DNA of 64,000 nucleotides from positions 37,115 through 101,114 of the forward strand of contig CANFKC010000015.1 in NCBI GenBank assembly GCA_947447265.1, in the 5' to 3' direction. The notes below the pieces were generated by a model. It searched no databases, had not been told where the DNA came from, and saw only the letters and a list, made by a program, of their open reading frames with translations. The translations under genes were made by a program, and so were the position numbers. This stretch comes from Chitinophagaceae bacterium. GTDB taxonomy: Bacteria > Bacteroidota > Bacteroidia > Chitinophagales > Chitinophagaceae. Below are positions 53,722 through 63,270 of the stretch, piece by piece. Numbering within the stretch: the first letter of the stretch is position 1; each line of letters opens with the position of its first letter.

Positions 53722-55104
53722 CTACCACACATAAGTTGCCACACTGCCCGCCTCCAGCGAAGTAACGGCCCATTGACCGTTGAACCTTATGTTGAACTCC
53801 TGAGAATGATTGCCATCATTTTCTACCACCAATACCTTTTTACCAGCAGATGTAACAAAAGCGACCGTATTCAACTCTCCGGTCACAGTAGACCATACAC
53901 GTATGGAACCCGGCGGAACAAATTTTGACACATGCCCAATTATGTAGTAGGAAACATTCATTTTCACATCCGTCCTGTTGATAGTTAGCGCACCTTTACA
54001 GGTAGAACAACCTCCCGGTGTATGAGGCCCATAGGAGGGATCGTTAGCTAGGTTCCATTCTATTACATTGCGGCTCCAGTTGCGCAGCGACCCGGTTGCT
54101 ACATTCTTCATATGCCATTTAAGGTCGCCACCGAAATCGCCAGTCGATGCAGTGTACTGCTCCGTGAAATACACCTGTTTATCGGGATGCGCATTGTGCA
54201 CTTGGCTTAACGCACTTATATCCCCTGCATACAAATGGAAAGCTGAACCCGCTATGTATTGCTTTGCCGCTGCGTCGCCAAGTACAGTAAGCGGATACTG
54301 CGGGTTGTCGCAGTTGTGATCCCAGATGATTATTTTAGTGGTGATACCGGCTTTCTTGAAAGCAGGCCCGAGATTGTTTCTTACAAAAGCTAGTTCCTGC
54401 GCTGCAGTAAAGCCCATGCTAGGGTTATTTTGTAAGGCAAGTGGCTCGTTCTGCGGGCTGATACTTTCAATTTTTATACCCGCTGCATTCATAGCCTGTA
54501 TGTACTTAACCAGGTAATCAGCATACACACCATAGTACTTTGTTTGAAGGGTGCCTCCAATTGTGCTGCCATTATCCTTCATCCATGCTGGTGCAGACCA
54601 CGGCGATGCCATTATTTTGAGCTGAGGATTGAGCTGGAGTATCTTATGCAGCAAAGGCACCATAAGACTTTGGTCGGGACCAAGGCTGAAATGACTTAGC
54701 GACTCATCTCCACCTGCAATATCATCATAGGAATAGACTGACGGACTAAGATCAGACGCTCCGATACTAACCCGGATATAGCTAATGCCAATGGAATTCT
54801 TTTCCGAACCAAAAAGCTGCCTGAGCAGTGCACCCTTTATACTTTCCGGCATCTGGTTGATCAATTGCGCGCTAGAACCGGTAAGCGCAAACCCGAAGCC
54901 ATCAATACCCTGATACTTTTTAACTGTATCCACGGTAATATAGGGCGCGGTATTGGTCTCCTTACCAAACACCAGAGTTGTCGGCTGTTGCTGCAATAAT
55001 GCACTTTGGTCACCTTTCGTAAGCCACCAGTTGATATTTGGCGCGGTTGCAAATGCGTTTGTTGCCGCGAATAAAGCAGCGAGTATAGAAAATATTTTTT
55101 TCAT
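53722..55104 (-). CDS. Glycoside hydrolase family 30 protein
   Basis: A 460-residue secreted enzyme. Signal peptide (about residues 1-20, ending N-A-F-A-T), then the (beta/alpha)8 barrel: Q-G-I-D-G-F-G-F-A-L-T-G-S-S-A, Y-I-R-V-S-I-G-A-S-D, S-P-W-S-A-P-A-W-M-K, the acid/base S-P-Q-N-E-P (Glu220) and the nucleophile Y-F-T-E-Q-Y (Glu315). The C-terminal ~90 residues form the side beta-domain. The GH30 family includes glucosylceramidases and beta-1,6-glucanases; the substrate here is not determined. Probably periplasmic or exported. Monocistronic. Confidence 0.93.
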   Translation of the reverse strand: MKKIFSILAALFAATNAFATAPNINWWLTKGDQSALLQQQPTTLVFGKETNTAPYITVDTVKKYQGIDGFGFALTGSSAQLINQMPESIKGALLRQLFGSEKNSIGISYIRVSIGASDLSPSVYSYDDIAGGDESLSHFSLGPDQSLMVPLLHKILQLNPQLKIMASPWSAPAWMKDNGSTIGGTLQTKYYGVYADYLVKYIQAMNAAGIKIESISPQNEPLALQNNPSMGFTAAQELAFVRNNLGPAFKKAGITTKIIIWDHNCDNPQYPLTVLGDAAAKQYIAGSAFHLYAGDISALSQVHNAHPDKQVYFTEQYTASTGDFGGDLKWHMKNVATGSLRNWSRNVIEWNLANDPSYGPHTPGGCSTCKGALTINRTDVKMNVSYYIIGHVSKFVPPGSIRVWSTVTGELNTVAFVTSAGKKVLVVENDGNHSQEFNIRFNGQWAVTSLEAGSVATYVW

Positions 55105-55172
55105 GGCCGGGCTGAAAATGAACGAATGTAGATATAAAGATATAAAATGAGAGGATTAAAGAAACGCGATTG

Positions 55173-57677
55173 CTACGCGGCACTTCTTCTCTTTACAAAT
55201 TTATACACCTCAAAACCAGCTACTGAAGCCATTGCAGTGCCTATGCATAGGCCAATGTGTTGAATACCCAACGGTTCTAATTTGAAGAAGCCTGCAAATA
55301 GTGGCACATACATTAAAGCTGCGAGCAAGGAAAGCGTAAGCAATGACATGATTGCAAAAAGATTGTTCTTATACCGGAGTGTTGTGAATACAGAATAATA
55401 AAAGGACCTGTTAGCAAGCGAAAGGAATATATTGGCGATTATGAGCGTAGTAAACACCATAGACCTGGTAAGCACCTCGCTGTAACCCAGCCGCACCGAA
55501 TACTGGTACATAAATATAACGCCAACTGTAATGCCCAATCCCTGCAAAATACTTATTGCCAGCTCTTTAAAATTGAAGAAAGTACTGGTTACCGGCCTTG
55601 GTGGCACAAGCATGCTATTTTTTTCCAGAGGTTCATTCTCAAACACTATAGAGCAGGTGGGCCCCATAATAATTTCAAGGAAAATAACGTGGATGGGGCT
55701 GAACAGCGCCGGGTATTTCCAACCCAAAACAGAAGGGATAGCCACAGCCAGTATTATTGGTATATGGATGGATATAATGTACTGTATGGCTTTCTTCAGG
55801 TTTGCATAGATTTTACGCCCCATAGCAACTGCGTCCACCATCTTGCCAAAATCGTCATCGGTAAGTATAAGAGACGAAGCTTGCCGGGCTATCTCAGATC
55901 CCCTCTTGCCCATGGCTATGCCGATATTGGCAGCCTTAAGCGCGGGGCCATCGTTTACGCCATCGCCTGTCATGCCTACTACCTGGCCTTGCTGCTTTAA
56001 GCTCTCTATAATACGAAGCTTCAGTGCAGGGAACATCCTTGCGAAAATACTATTACTCATTACTGCATCATCGAAAGCCTTACCTTCCAGCTTGGTTAAT
56101 TCTTCGCTTGTAATCACTTTGTCGTAACCTGTGAATTTGGCTTGTTTGGCAATAGCCGTTGCAGTTTCAGCATTGTCGCCGGTGATAATCTTTACTGCAA
56201 TACCGGCATCATATAGCGACTTAAACACCTTGTCAATGCCTTTTTTAGGCGGATCGTAAAAACCCACCAGCCCCAGGAAATTGAGCTTAAAGTCCTGCTG
56301 CTTATCGGGAAAGTTATCGCCCTCAAAATCAATTGTAGCTACCCCTAAAACCCGCAGGCCGTCTTTGGCAAACTGCGCTACCACTTCTTGCACCCTTGCT
56401 TTTTGTGCTGCTGTTAGCTTCGAACTTTGCAACAATGCCTCCGGCGCACCCTTGCAGGCTATCACCCTGTTGCCCGTAGCATTCTCAAATAGGTGGGTCA
56501 TCATTGGCGGCTTGCCACTGAGTGGGTATTCGTGTACCATTTTGTAATTGCCCCTTTCATCAACCGCAATCAGCTCCCCATAGGTTTTGTGCAGCGCTTT
56601 TTCCATGGGGTCGAACGGTACACTTTCGCTGGACCACATGGCCGCGGTAATCAGAGCCTGTTGCGGCACACCCTTCCAATCGCCTTGCCCATAGGCCGCA
56701 TCGGGTTCAAGGCAATAGAGCTGGTTCAACTCCATGCTATTTTCGGTAATAGTGCCTGTTTTATCGGTGCATAGTATCGTGGCTGACCCAAGAGCCTCTA
56801 CCGTGCTGGTCTGCTTTACAATAATGCCCGTTTTCATGAGCCGCCAGGCACCCAGTGCCATAAACGAAGCGAAAGTAACGGGTATCTCTTCGGGCAATAC
56901 CGACATGGCTATAGTGAGCCCCTTAAGTAAGCTATCGAGTATGCCGCCATATTTCAAATAATTAATGAGCCATATCAGCAGGAATATTCCGCTCCCTATT
57001 ATGGCCATCTTGGTCACAAACGAGGCTATCTGTAATTGTAATGGCGTCTTTTCTGCTTCAATGCTATCCAGCGACTTGCCTATCTGCCCCAGCTTAGTGT
57101 TAATACCAATTGCAGTCGCCTCACATATACATTGCCCGGATTCTACCAGGGTGCCGCTATATACCTTGCTATCCTCGCCACCCGGCTCCTTCGCTACACT
57201 GAACGCTTCACCGGTAAGAATAGATTCATTCACCGTAAAGTCATTCGCTTGCTTTAGCTCGCCATCGGCGGGCACTAACTCCCCTTCCGAAACAACGATA
57301 AGGTCGCCTATTACAATATCGGCGGTTGGAATTTTATTGAGTTTGTTATCCCTTATAACCGTAGCCTGCGCCTGGGTAAATTCCTTCAGGGCATCCAATG
57401 CCTTCTTGCTTTTATTGTCCTGATATATGGATATACTGTAAACCATTACTATAGCCCCAAACATGAACCAGGCTTCAGAATACTGGGCAAGGACAAAGTA
57501 GATAACGGTACAAGCCACGAGCAAAAGGAACATTGGCTCAGTAGCCATGCCCTTAATGAGTTGCCAAAACGAATTTTTAGAAACTTTGATTACGCTATTC
57601 GCCCCATATTTACTCCGTGATGCTGTGGCTTCAGCCTCGGTGAGGCCTGTAAAAGAAAATGGATTACCGTCATTCAT
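55173..57677 (-). CDS. Cation-translocating P-type ATPase
   Basis: An 834-residue P2-like ATPase from the ATG at 57677 (an in-frame TTG at 57695 is less likely). N-terminal cation-ATPase domain, L-T-G-E (actuator, residues 154-157), P-E-E-I-P in helix M4 (262-266), phosphorylation site D305-K-T-G-T, K-G-A-P-E in the nucleotide domain, and T-G-D-G-V-N-D-G-P-A-L-K. Ten transmembrane helices are expected. P-E-E-I-P differs from the P-E-G-L-P of many Ca2+ pumps, so the ion (Ca2+, Mg2+, other) should be left open. It lies 86 bases after the DUF922 gene. Confidence 0.93.
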   Translation of the reverse strand: MNDGNPFSFTGLTEAEATASRSKYGANSVIKVSKNSFWQLIKGMATEPMFLLLVACTVIYFVLAQYSEAWFMFGAIVMVYSISIYQDNKSKKALDALKEFTQAQATVIRDNKLNKIPTADIVIGDLIVVSEGELVPADGELKQANDFTVNESILTGEAFSVAKEPGGEDSKVYSGTLVESGQCICEATAIGINTKLGQIGKSLDSIEAEKTPLQLQIASFVTKMAIIGSGIFLLIWLINYLKYGGILDSLLKGLTIAMSVLPEEIPVTFASFMALGAWRLMKTGIIVKQTSTVEALGSATILCTDKTGTITENSMELNQLYCLEPDAAYGQGDWKGVPQQALITAAMWSSESVPFDPMEKALHKTYGELIAVDERGNYKMVHEYPLSGKPPMMTHLFENATGNRVIACKGAPEALLQSSKLTAAQKARVQEVVAQFAKDGLRVLGVATIDFEGDNFPDKQQDFKLNFLGLVGFYDPPKKGIDKVFKSLYDAGIAVKIITGDNAETATAIAKQAKFTGYDKVITSEELTKLEGKAFDDAVMSNSIFARMFPALKLRIIESLKQQGQVVGMTGDGVNDGPALKAANIGIAMGKRGSEIARQASSLILTDDDFGKMVDAVAMGRKIYANLKKAIQYIISIHIPIILAVAIPSVLGWKYPALFSPIHVIFLEIIMGPTCSIVFENEPLEKNSMLVPPRPVTSTFFNFKELAISILQGLGITVGVIFMYQYSVRLGYSEVLTRSMVFTTLIIANIFLSLANRSFYYSVFTTLRYKNNLFAIMSLLTLSLLAALMYVPLFAGFFKLEPLGIQHIGLCIGTAMASVAGFEVYKFVKRRSAA

Positions 57678-57763
57678 ATGCTTACACGCAACCAAAAGCT
57701 ATTTGCCGGCTGTCTAATGTGAATATACGGATTTATAGGTGACAACGCCCAATTGCCGGCAAA

Positions 57764-58822
57764 TCAATAGCAGCCAATCTCTTTTACTTTTGCTTTTACC
57801 TTTTCCTCCCACTCCAACTGCTTATCGCGTATCAGGCCATGGTTGGTTTCGGTGTCATATTTATCTTCCTCCTCCTTAGTAAGCCGCGTAAACTCTTCAA
57901 GGAATGCCTGAAGTTCCTTATCAAAATTTTCCAGCGAAAATTTAGCCTGCCTGATTGCTGTAACCATTTCGCAGGTTTTAATGGCTGTTATATCAAAATG
58001 CACCTGCTCATGTGCCAGAACGCGTTCGTTCTTACCTTCGGGTTTAAACCAGGAATCATTTTTGTAGAACACCGGGGTTAGTTTTACATTCACCGTCATT
58101 CGGCCATGGGCCACCCCACTCTTGTATTCATAGCCTATGCCACTGGCAGTTATTGCAGCCTCATCACCAGTGTGAGCCGAATAGTCTCCCATAAAATCAT
58201 CATAGGTCAACGGCCTGTCTAGACTGTAGACGATGCGCTCCGGCTTATTGGTACTTGTTGCCATAACTACATTCACTTTCGCGGTAGTATCTATGGCCAC
58301 TTCGTCTTTATTTTGTAACCACCACTTATCAAATTGCTGAAGACTCGTTTTATATGCCTTCCTTATAAAAGACTCTATCTGCTCGCTCGGGAAAGTGGGA
58401 GACTCTATCCTGCCATTACTACCCAGGGTGGCAATCATATTTTTACCGGAATAAAAACCGAACCGCGCCGTTGCAACTGCTGTAAAACCCCGCGCCCCTT
58501 GCTTTACGATAATATCCAGCTCCTTTACTACAAAGGTGATAGGGTCAGCGCCATCGGGATGAGTCGTATTATTGATAACATATCGCAGTGTAGCATCTTC
58601 CAGGTTAGTGGCAGTGCGTATTTCCGCCTTTAACTCAGTACCTTTTTTAAGCACACCAATTTTATCGGCCTCAGGAAGGCTGTCAATCACCTTATCAATA
58701 TAAAAACCTTTGAGTTGAAACCTTGCTTTGTCGTTCCGCAGGGTCACCAACCGCATATCCTGCGCAGATAGCCGAACACAAAACACACAACAGAGCAGGC
58801 AAAATGACAATAGCGTTTTCAT
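57764..58822 (-). CDS. DUF922 domain protein (putative secreted zinc protease)
   Basis: A 352-residue protein with a signal peptide (about residues 1-20, ending R-L-S-A-Q). The C-terminal half carries V-L-A-H-E-Q-V-H-F-D-I (H-E-x-x-H at 271-275) and is followed by a long helical tail rich in Lys and Glu, typical of DUF922. HExxH suggests a zinc-dependent peptidase; substrate unknown. Its start lies 3 bases after the stop of the Fe-S membrane protein gene, so the two are co-transcribed. Confidence 0.85.
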   Translation of the reverse strand: MKTLLSFCLLCCVFCVRLSAQDMRLVTLRNDKARFQLKGFYIDKVIDSLPEADKIGVLKKGTELKAEIRTATNLEDATLRYVINNTTHPDGADPITFVVKELDIIVKQGARGFTAVATARFGFYSGKNMIATLGSNGRIESPTFPSEQIESFIRKAYKTSLQQFDKWWLQNKDEVAIDTTAKVNVVMATSTNKPERIVYSLDRPLTYDDFMGDYSAHTGDEAAITASGIGYEYKSGVAHGRMTVNVKLTPVFYKNDSWFKPEGKNERVLAHEQVHFDITAIKTCEMVTAIRQAKFSLENFDKELQAFLEEFTRLTKEEEDKYDTETNHGLIRDKQLEWEEKVKAKVKEIGCY

Positions 58823-58825
58823 AGG

Positions 58826-60142
58826 CTATTGGTTGACCTCTGCAACCCATGCATCTCTGTCGTCCGGGCTAAACTTCCATGGCGCCATATTGTTTTCAAT
58901 ATTGCCAAACATCATGTTCCATTCCTGCGGAGCATTACTTTCTTCCATTACCAGGTTACGACGCAGCTGCATAATAATAGACAATGGATCAATAGTTATC
59001 GGGCAGGCCTCAACGCAAGCCTGGCAAGTAGTACAAGCCCTTAACTCTTCAATTGAGATATAATCGTTCAGCAATGTTTTACCATCGTCCTGATAGGTGC
59101 CGTTGGCATTAATATTCTTACCCACTTCTTCAAGCCTGTCGCGGGTATCCATCATTATTTTACGTGGCGAAAGCTTTTTACCCGTCATATTTGCAGGGCA
59201 AGAATCCGTGCAACGGCCGCACTCTGTGCATGAATAGGCGTCCAGCAGGTTCTTCCAGCTAAGGTCAGTCACATCTTTTGCGCCAAAGCGTTGTGGTTCT
59301 CCAGGATCTGTCGGTGCTTTTTCGGGCTCCATCATATAAAGCACTTCGTTCTGTATTTCTTTCATATTCTTAACCTCGCCTTGTGGCGTTAGTTTAGAAT
59401 AGTAGGCATTCGGGAAGCCCAATACAATATGCAGGTGCTTAGAATAAGGCAAATAGTTCAGGAACGCAAAAACACCAATAATGTGCAACCACCAGCAGAT
59501 GCGCTCTAACCCCATAAGCGCAGCCGGAGACATACCGGCGAACATATTGGTAAAGTGACTTGTTATTAAAAATGGTTGCGTAGCCACATAGTGTTCTGAC
59601 ATTGATTTTTGCAGGTTCTGATCTGCAATATTCATGGTCAGGAAGAAGGTCATTAATACTACCTCAGTGATCAAAATTAAGTTAGCGTCATTGCGCGGCC
59701 ATCCATTCAGCTCGGGCATATTCAGCCGGCGCACTTTCATAATATTTCTGCGAACAAGAAAAGCAACGCAACCTACAATGCACAGCACCGCAAGTATTTC
59801 AAAGAAACCAATAAGGAAGGAATAAAAACCTCCCAAATAAGGTGCGAAGAGACGGTGCGTACCTAAAATACCATCGAGAATAATTTCCAGTATCTCAATA
59901 TTTACGATAATGAAGCTGGCATACACAAAAAAGTGCAGGATTGCCGGTGCCGGGCGTTTGAACATTTTTTGCTGGCCCAGCGCCAGTAAAAGCACGTTTC
60001 TCCAACGCTGACTGCTGTTGTCCGATAGGTCTTCAGGGCGGCCCAGGTTGATGTTGCGCGATATTTCTTTAACTTTTTTCGAAAACAGAAAGATGGCTGC
60101 GCCGGCCAACAATATGAATAATATTTGCTGAATAATGTGCAT
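58826..60142 (-). CDS. Membrane (Fe-S)-binding protein, heterodisulfide-reductase HdrC-like
   Basis: A 438-residue protein with an N-terminal membrane domain of about five or six helices (residues ~5-235). The hydrophilic part carries two 4Fe-4S motifs, C305-x2-C308-x2-C311-x3-C315 and C370-x2-C373-x2-C376-x3-C380. This is the HdrC/GlpC-like fused architecture found in Bacteroidota, inferred to move electrons at the membrane. The partner HdrB-like cysteine-rich (CCG) protein often encoded next door is not present; the next gene is DUF922. Confidence 0.9.
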   Translation of the reverse strand: MHIIQQILFILLAGAAIFLFSKKVKEISRNINLGRPEDLSDNSSQRWRNVLLLALGQQKMFKRPAPAILHFFVYASFIIVNIEILEIILDGILGTHRLFAPYLGGFYSFLIGFFEILAVLCIVGCVAFLVRRNIMKVRRLNMPELNGWPRNDANLILITEVVLMTFFLTMNIADQNLQKSMSEHYVATQPFLITSHFTNMFAGMSPAALMGLERICWWLHIIGVFAFLNYLPYSKHLHIVLGFPNAYYSKLTPQGEVKNMKEIQNEVLYMMEPEKAPTDPGEPQRFGAKDVTDLSWKNLLDAYSCTECGRCTDSCPANMTGKKLSPRKIMMDTRDRLEEVGKNINANGTYQDDGKTLLNDYISIEELRACTTCQACVEACPITIDPLSIIMQLRRNLVMEESNAPQEWNMMFGNIENNMAPWKFSPDDRDAWVAEVNQ

Positions 60143-60264
60143 GAAAATGCTGAATTTAACATCGAAATTAAAGCGTTTTCAGTAAAAAAAGAACTTATAG
60201 TGCAATTGAATAATAATACTCTCTCAAATACTGTCTATATTAGCGTTAGTTTAAACCATTACCC

Positions 60265-60960
60265 ATGAAGAAAATATACCTTATTGCACTCTTGTTTGTA
60301 TTGGCATGCTACAGCTCCTGCTACAAGAAACCGCAGGTATTTAGTAAACCTAGGTTCAACCTGAGCGGCCTTAAGGATTATTATGTGAATGAGAACGAGG
60401 TTACCTATATAGCTGCACCCTTTTATTTCTTTGACTCAGGCAATACCGGTGAAGCCGTTGAGATAAAAATAGCCAGCACTACCGGGGCTATAACAATGGA
60501 GCCTGAAACCACCAGCGTTCAGGGTGAGGATTCTGGTCAATTACATTTTAGAGTTAACCTATCAGATGCCGGGACTTATCCTGTAAAACTGGCACTCAGG
60601 GGAGCGCATACTACGACTAAGAATGTCAGTTTTAATGTTATTACTCAATCTGCATGCGATCAAAGTATAAGGGGCACATGGAATGCTTATGATTCCGGCG
60701 CGACAACATTTGTACCCAGTCATTATTCTGCCTATGTTTCGACAACAGGAAATACTAATGAGCTTTATTTTGAGTTATACAACCGCTCACCCAAAGGGCA
60801 CCTCATTTGCCATGACGGAACCATAAAACTTGACGGGACTTCCGGTATAACAAGCACAACTGCCGGAACAGGTGCATTTTCCAGCAGACGTATTGTCTTA
60901 AACTACGAAATAACCGGTGGTGTAAATAATATACCTGTTACCACCATCTTAACACGTTAA
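60265..60960 (+). CDS. Hypothetical lipoprotein with beta-sandwich-like domain
   Basis: A 231-residue protein with a lipoprotein signal peptide (I-A-L-L-F-V-L-A-C, Cys15). The mature part has a beta-rich segment A-P-F-Y-F-F-D-S-G-N-T-G-E-A-V-E-I-K-I-A and later G-T-W-N-A-Y-D-S-G. The layout resembles small Bacteroidota lipoproteins of the DUF1735/DUF4361 type, but the match is not certain. Its stop is 1 base before the end of the convergent barrel gene. Confidence 0.6.
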   Translation: MKKIYLIALLFVLACYSSCYKKPQVFSKPRFNLSGLKDYYVNENEVTYIAAPFYFFDSGNTGEAVEIKIASTTGAITMEPETTSVQGEDSGQLHFRVNLSDAGTYPVKLALRGAHTTTKNVSFNVITQSACDQSIRGTWNAYDSGATTFVPSHYSAYVSTTGNTNELYFELYNRSPKGHLICHDGTIKLDGTSGITSTTAGTGAFSSRRIVLNYEITGGVNNIPVTTILTR

Positions 60961-60961
60961 A

Positions 60962-61606
60962 TTAGCCCTTACACCATGGCCTGCCAAAACGAAAGGAGAG
61001 CCCTGTGCTGAATAGACCTTTATAACCCATGCCGATCTCTGCGAAACCACCAAGGCGGCCGCCAAACCGAACGCCGATTGGGGTATAATGTAAACTAAAC
61101 GCATCAGTGCGGCTGGTGGTAGCAGAAGGTAATGCGTTCACTGCCGTTACCAATATTTCCTTATCATGAGTGGTGAATGCAGGGCCTACACCAACATAAG
61201 TGTACAAGTCAACGTACTTTCGGAAGTTATAAATATAATAGGTTTCCAGCGCTATTGTAACCACTTTCTTGTTATAGGTACTGGTCGTAACCGGGCTTGT
61301 CCCTACCCCGCTCTCAATCGTAGCCCCTTTCTGGTTATTATAACCTGCAGTTAGGCCAAAAGCCATGCAGCTGTATACATAATAACGCACACTTACAAAG
61401 GCAGGGCCGCTGCTATAGGTCTGGTCGGTATGCGTTCTGCCGACACCCCTGATGGCATCGTTTACATTAGCTATTACTTCGTTAGCCGTCGCATAACCAT
61501 AGTTAACCAATACTTCTGGCTGATATTTATATGATGGGCATTGTGCCTGCACGAGGGGAGCAGCAAGCAACAAGGCAAGAAATATTTTAAGTGAATTGCG
61601 CATCAT
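60962..61606 (-). CDS. Outer-membrane beta-barrel protein (hypothetical)
   Basis: A 214-residue protein with a signal peptide ending A-P-L-V-Q-A-Q and a beta-rich barrel-like body: V-S-V-R-Y-Y-V-Y-S-C-M-A-F-G-L-T-A-G-Y-N, Y-V-G-V-G-P-A-F and G-V-R-F-G-G-R-L-G-G-F-A-E-I-G-M-G-Y. It ends S-F-R-F-G-R-P-W. Fits a small porin-like or OmpW-type outer-membrane protein; no specific family. Confidence 0.75.
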   Translation of the reverse strand: MMRNSLKIFLALLLAAPLVQAQCPSYKYQPEVLVNYGYATANEVIANVNDAIRGVGRTHTDQTYSSGPAFVSVRYYVYSCMAFGLTAGYNNQKGATIESGVGTSPVTTSTYNKKVVTIALETYYIYNFRKYVDLYTYVGVGPAFTTHDKEILVTAVNALPSATTSRTDAFSLHYTPIGVRFGGRLGGFAEIGMGYKGLFSTGLSFRFGRPWCKG

Positions 61607-61688
61607 ATCTTACTACTAAATTAGGCATTTTTATACGTTTGTGTTAGTTGCAGACTATCTTCATCTGATATGGATATTACCCGCAAGC

Positions 61689-61823
61689 ATGCCCTATGAC
61701 CCGACCAAAGAAATCAATACAACCTTTGCCAAGAAACCGGGCATTGTAAAACGCAATACCGGGTTTTATACCTTGAGCCCTAATACGTTGAAGCAACGGC
61801 TGGAGCGATACCATGTGCAATAA
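61689..61823 (+). CDS. Possible 44-residue small protein
   Basis: A short plus-strand frame starting at the ATG at 61689: M-P-Y-D-P-T-K-E-I-N then a Lys/Asn/Thr-rich stretch ending L-E-R-Y-H-V-Q. The codon choices resemble those of surrounding genes and the hydrophilic composition is protein-like, so it may be real. It precedes the cupin gene by 64 bases. No homologue recognised. Confidence 0.35.
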   Translation: MPYDPTKEINTTFAKKPGIVKRNTGFYTLSPNTLKQRLERYHVQ

Positions 61824-61887
61824 CCTGCACCGTTGGTTATTTGGTTGCGCAAACCTATGTACCTTTAGTGTTGGCAAATACCGTTTT

Positions 61888-62247
61888 ATGCAAAAGGTAA
61901 ACATTGAAGAAAAACTCTCGTTGTTCAGCGATTATTGGAACCCACGAATTGTTGGTGAACTGAACGGACAGCATGTTAAACTTGCGAAACTTAAGGGTGA
62001 ATTTATTTGGCATAAGCATGATGATGAAGATGAAATGTTCCTGGTGCTGGAAGGCAGTTTCAATATGGAATTCCGCGATAAAACAGTTGCCATAAACAAG
62101 GGTGAATTTATTATAGTACCGCGTGGTGTAGAACACAGGCCTGTAGCACCACACGAAGTATCAATAATGCTCTTTGAACCTGCAACCACGCTAAACACTG
62201 GCGATAAAGTAGACACGCTCACACGGAATAACCTGGAAACCATTTGA
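61888..62247 (+). CDS. Cupin domain protein
   Basis: A 119-residue single cupin, taken from the ATG at 61888; the frame is open from 61813 but the earlier part does not fit. Cupin motif 1 is H42-K-H44-D-D-E-D-E49-M-F-L-V-L-E-G, and motif 2 is G-E-F-I-I-V-P-R-G-V-E-H83. The His/His/Glu/His set is complete, so metal binding is expected. Function unspecified. Convergent with the next gene. Confidence 0.88.
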   Translation: MQKVNIEEKLSLFSDYWNPRIVGELNGQHVKLAKLKGEFIWHKHDDEDEMFLVLEGSFNMEFRDKTVAINKGEFIIVPRGVEHRPVAPHEVSIMLFEPATTLNTGDKVDTLTRNNLETI

Positions 62248-62251
62248 GCAA

Positions 62252-62626
62252 CTACATATCCAAATCCGGCACCTTGCGGGTATCGGTGGCTATGACTTTA
62301 AAGAAATAGACAATAAATGCTACCGGGCCACCTACCAAAAAGCTGATTATCCAAGGGCCCCGGACACTGCCAGCTACCCTGCCCGGTTTTGAAACATGGG
62401 CCAGGTGGAAAAAGAGCAACACCACGTGCGCAACTAAAGCAACGGCCAATGCCCATGCGAGGAAAGGATAATCAAAAAAGAACCACTGAACGATTTCTGC
62501 CACTGACTGATTATCGCCGATCCCGGTCTTTATTAATTCGGGGCCGAGCAGGCAGATAAAAAACAATTCACAGAGAAGAACCAATAGTGTGGTGATTCCG
62601 ATAAGTACTTTTGCAGCTGTTGACAT
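62252..62626 (-). CDS. Hypothetical membrane protein
   Basis: A 124-residue protein with three hydrophobic segments: about residues 7-29 (V-L-I-G-I-T-T-L-L-V-L-L-C-E-L-F-F-I), 53-74 (F-L-A-W-A-L-A-V-A-L-V-A-H-V-V-L-L-F-F) and 91-110 (W-I-I-S-F-L-V-G-G-P-V-A-F-I-V-Y-F-F). No family recognised; similar in plan to PLDc_N-like membrane proteins, which is a weak resemblance only. Confidence 0.55.
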   Translation of the reverse strand: MSTAAKVLIGITTLLVLLCELFFICLLGPELIKTGIGDNQSVAEIVQWFFFDYPFLAWALAVALVAHVVLLFFHLAHVSKPGRVAGSVRGPWIISFLVGGPVAFIVYFFKVIATDTRKVPDLDM

Positions 62627-62823
62627 AACAAGTTTTTTAAAGTTTACGATCCTACCCCACCCATGCCCAACTGCTGCGAATCAAAAATAGAAAATATACC
62701 GGTTCTCCTACAACTTTCAAATAATGGCCATAATATACATCAGGCGCTACGCTTCTGACACCGGCCCGAATTATGACAGGCATAGACAACACACTACATA
62801 ATGTCACATGTAATTTAGCATAG

Positions 62824-63270
62824 TCACGGAGACTTAGCCGTATCTGCGTAATACCCTCCATACCTGTTCGTGTACCTTTGACGGTAAGTATACGTACTAT
62901 TCGCATAGTTATAAATAATGGTATTTTCATCTAGCGCGCCAAATCCAATTCCCCCGTACGCCGAATAGAAAGTTATTGTTGTGTTGGTCTCGTCAGTAGA
63001 TTCATAGAGCAAGGTATCTATGGCATCACCCATTATGCTCAGCCCGGAATGACAAACGATTTTTTTCTCACTTAAAACGAATATTGGCCCGGTAAATGTC
63101 ACGGCATAAGTGGTGTCGTGAAACGTATTTATATAATGCCTTACCCCTGTCCATGAATGCATACCGGCCATCGTTCTGACCCTGGAAGCCAGAATTGCCT
63201 GTTCCTTTTTACAGGCATAGAGCATAGTAATCAGAATAACAGCAGCTACTACATTGGTAAAACGTTTCAT
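62824..63270 (-). CDS. Hypothetical lipoprotein
   Basis: A 148-residue protein with a lipoprotein signal peptide ending L-I-T-M-L-Y-A-C-K (Cys20). The mature part is beta-rich, with many Thr and Tyr (T-N-T-T-I-T-F-Y-S-A-Y-G-G-I-G-F-G and Y-N-Y-A-N-S-T-Y-T-Y-R-Q-R-Y). No family recognised. A second minus-strand frame at 62652-62930 overlaps its end and is not considered real. Confidence 0.6.
   Translation of the reverse strand: MKRFTNVVAAVILITMLYACKKEQAILASRVRTMAGMHSWTGVRHYINTFHDTTYAVTFTGPIFVLSEKKIVCHSGLSIMGDAIDTLLYESTDETNTTITFYSAYGGIGFGALDENTIIYNYANSTYTYRQRYTNRYGGYYADTAKSP

Noticed and set aside
62652..62930. 92-codon minus-strand frame
   Set aside because: Overlaps the 3' end of the lipoprotein gene by over 100 bases and has a random, basic composition.
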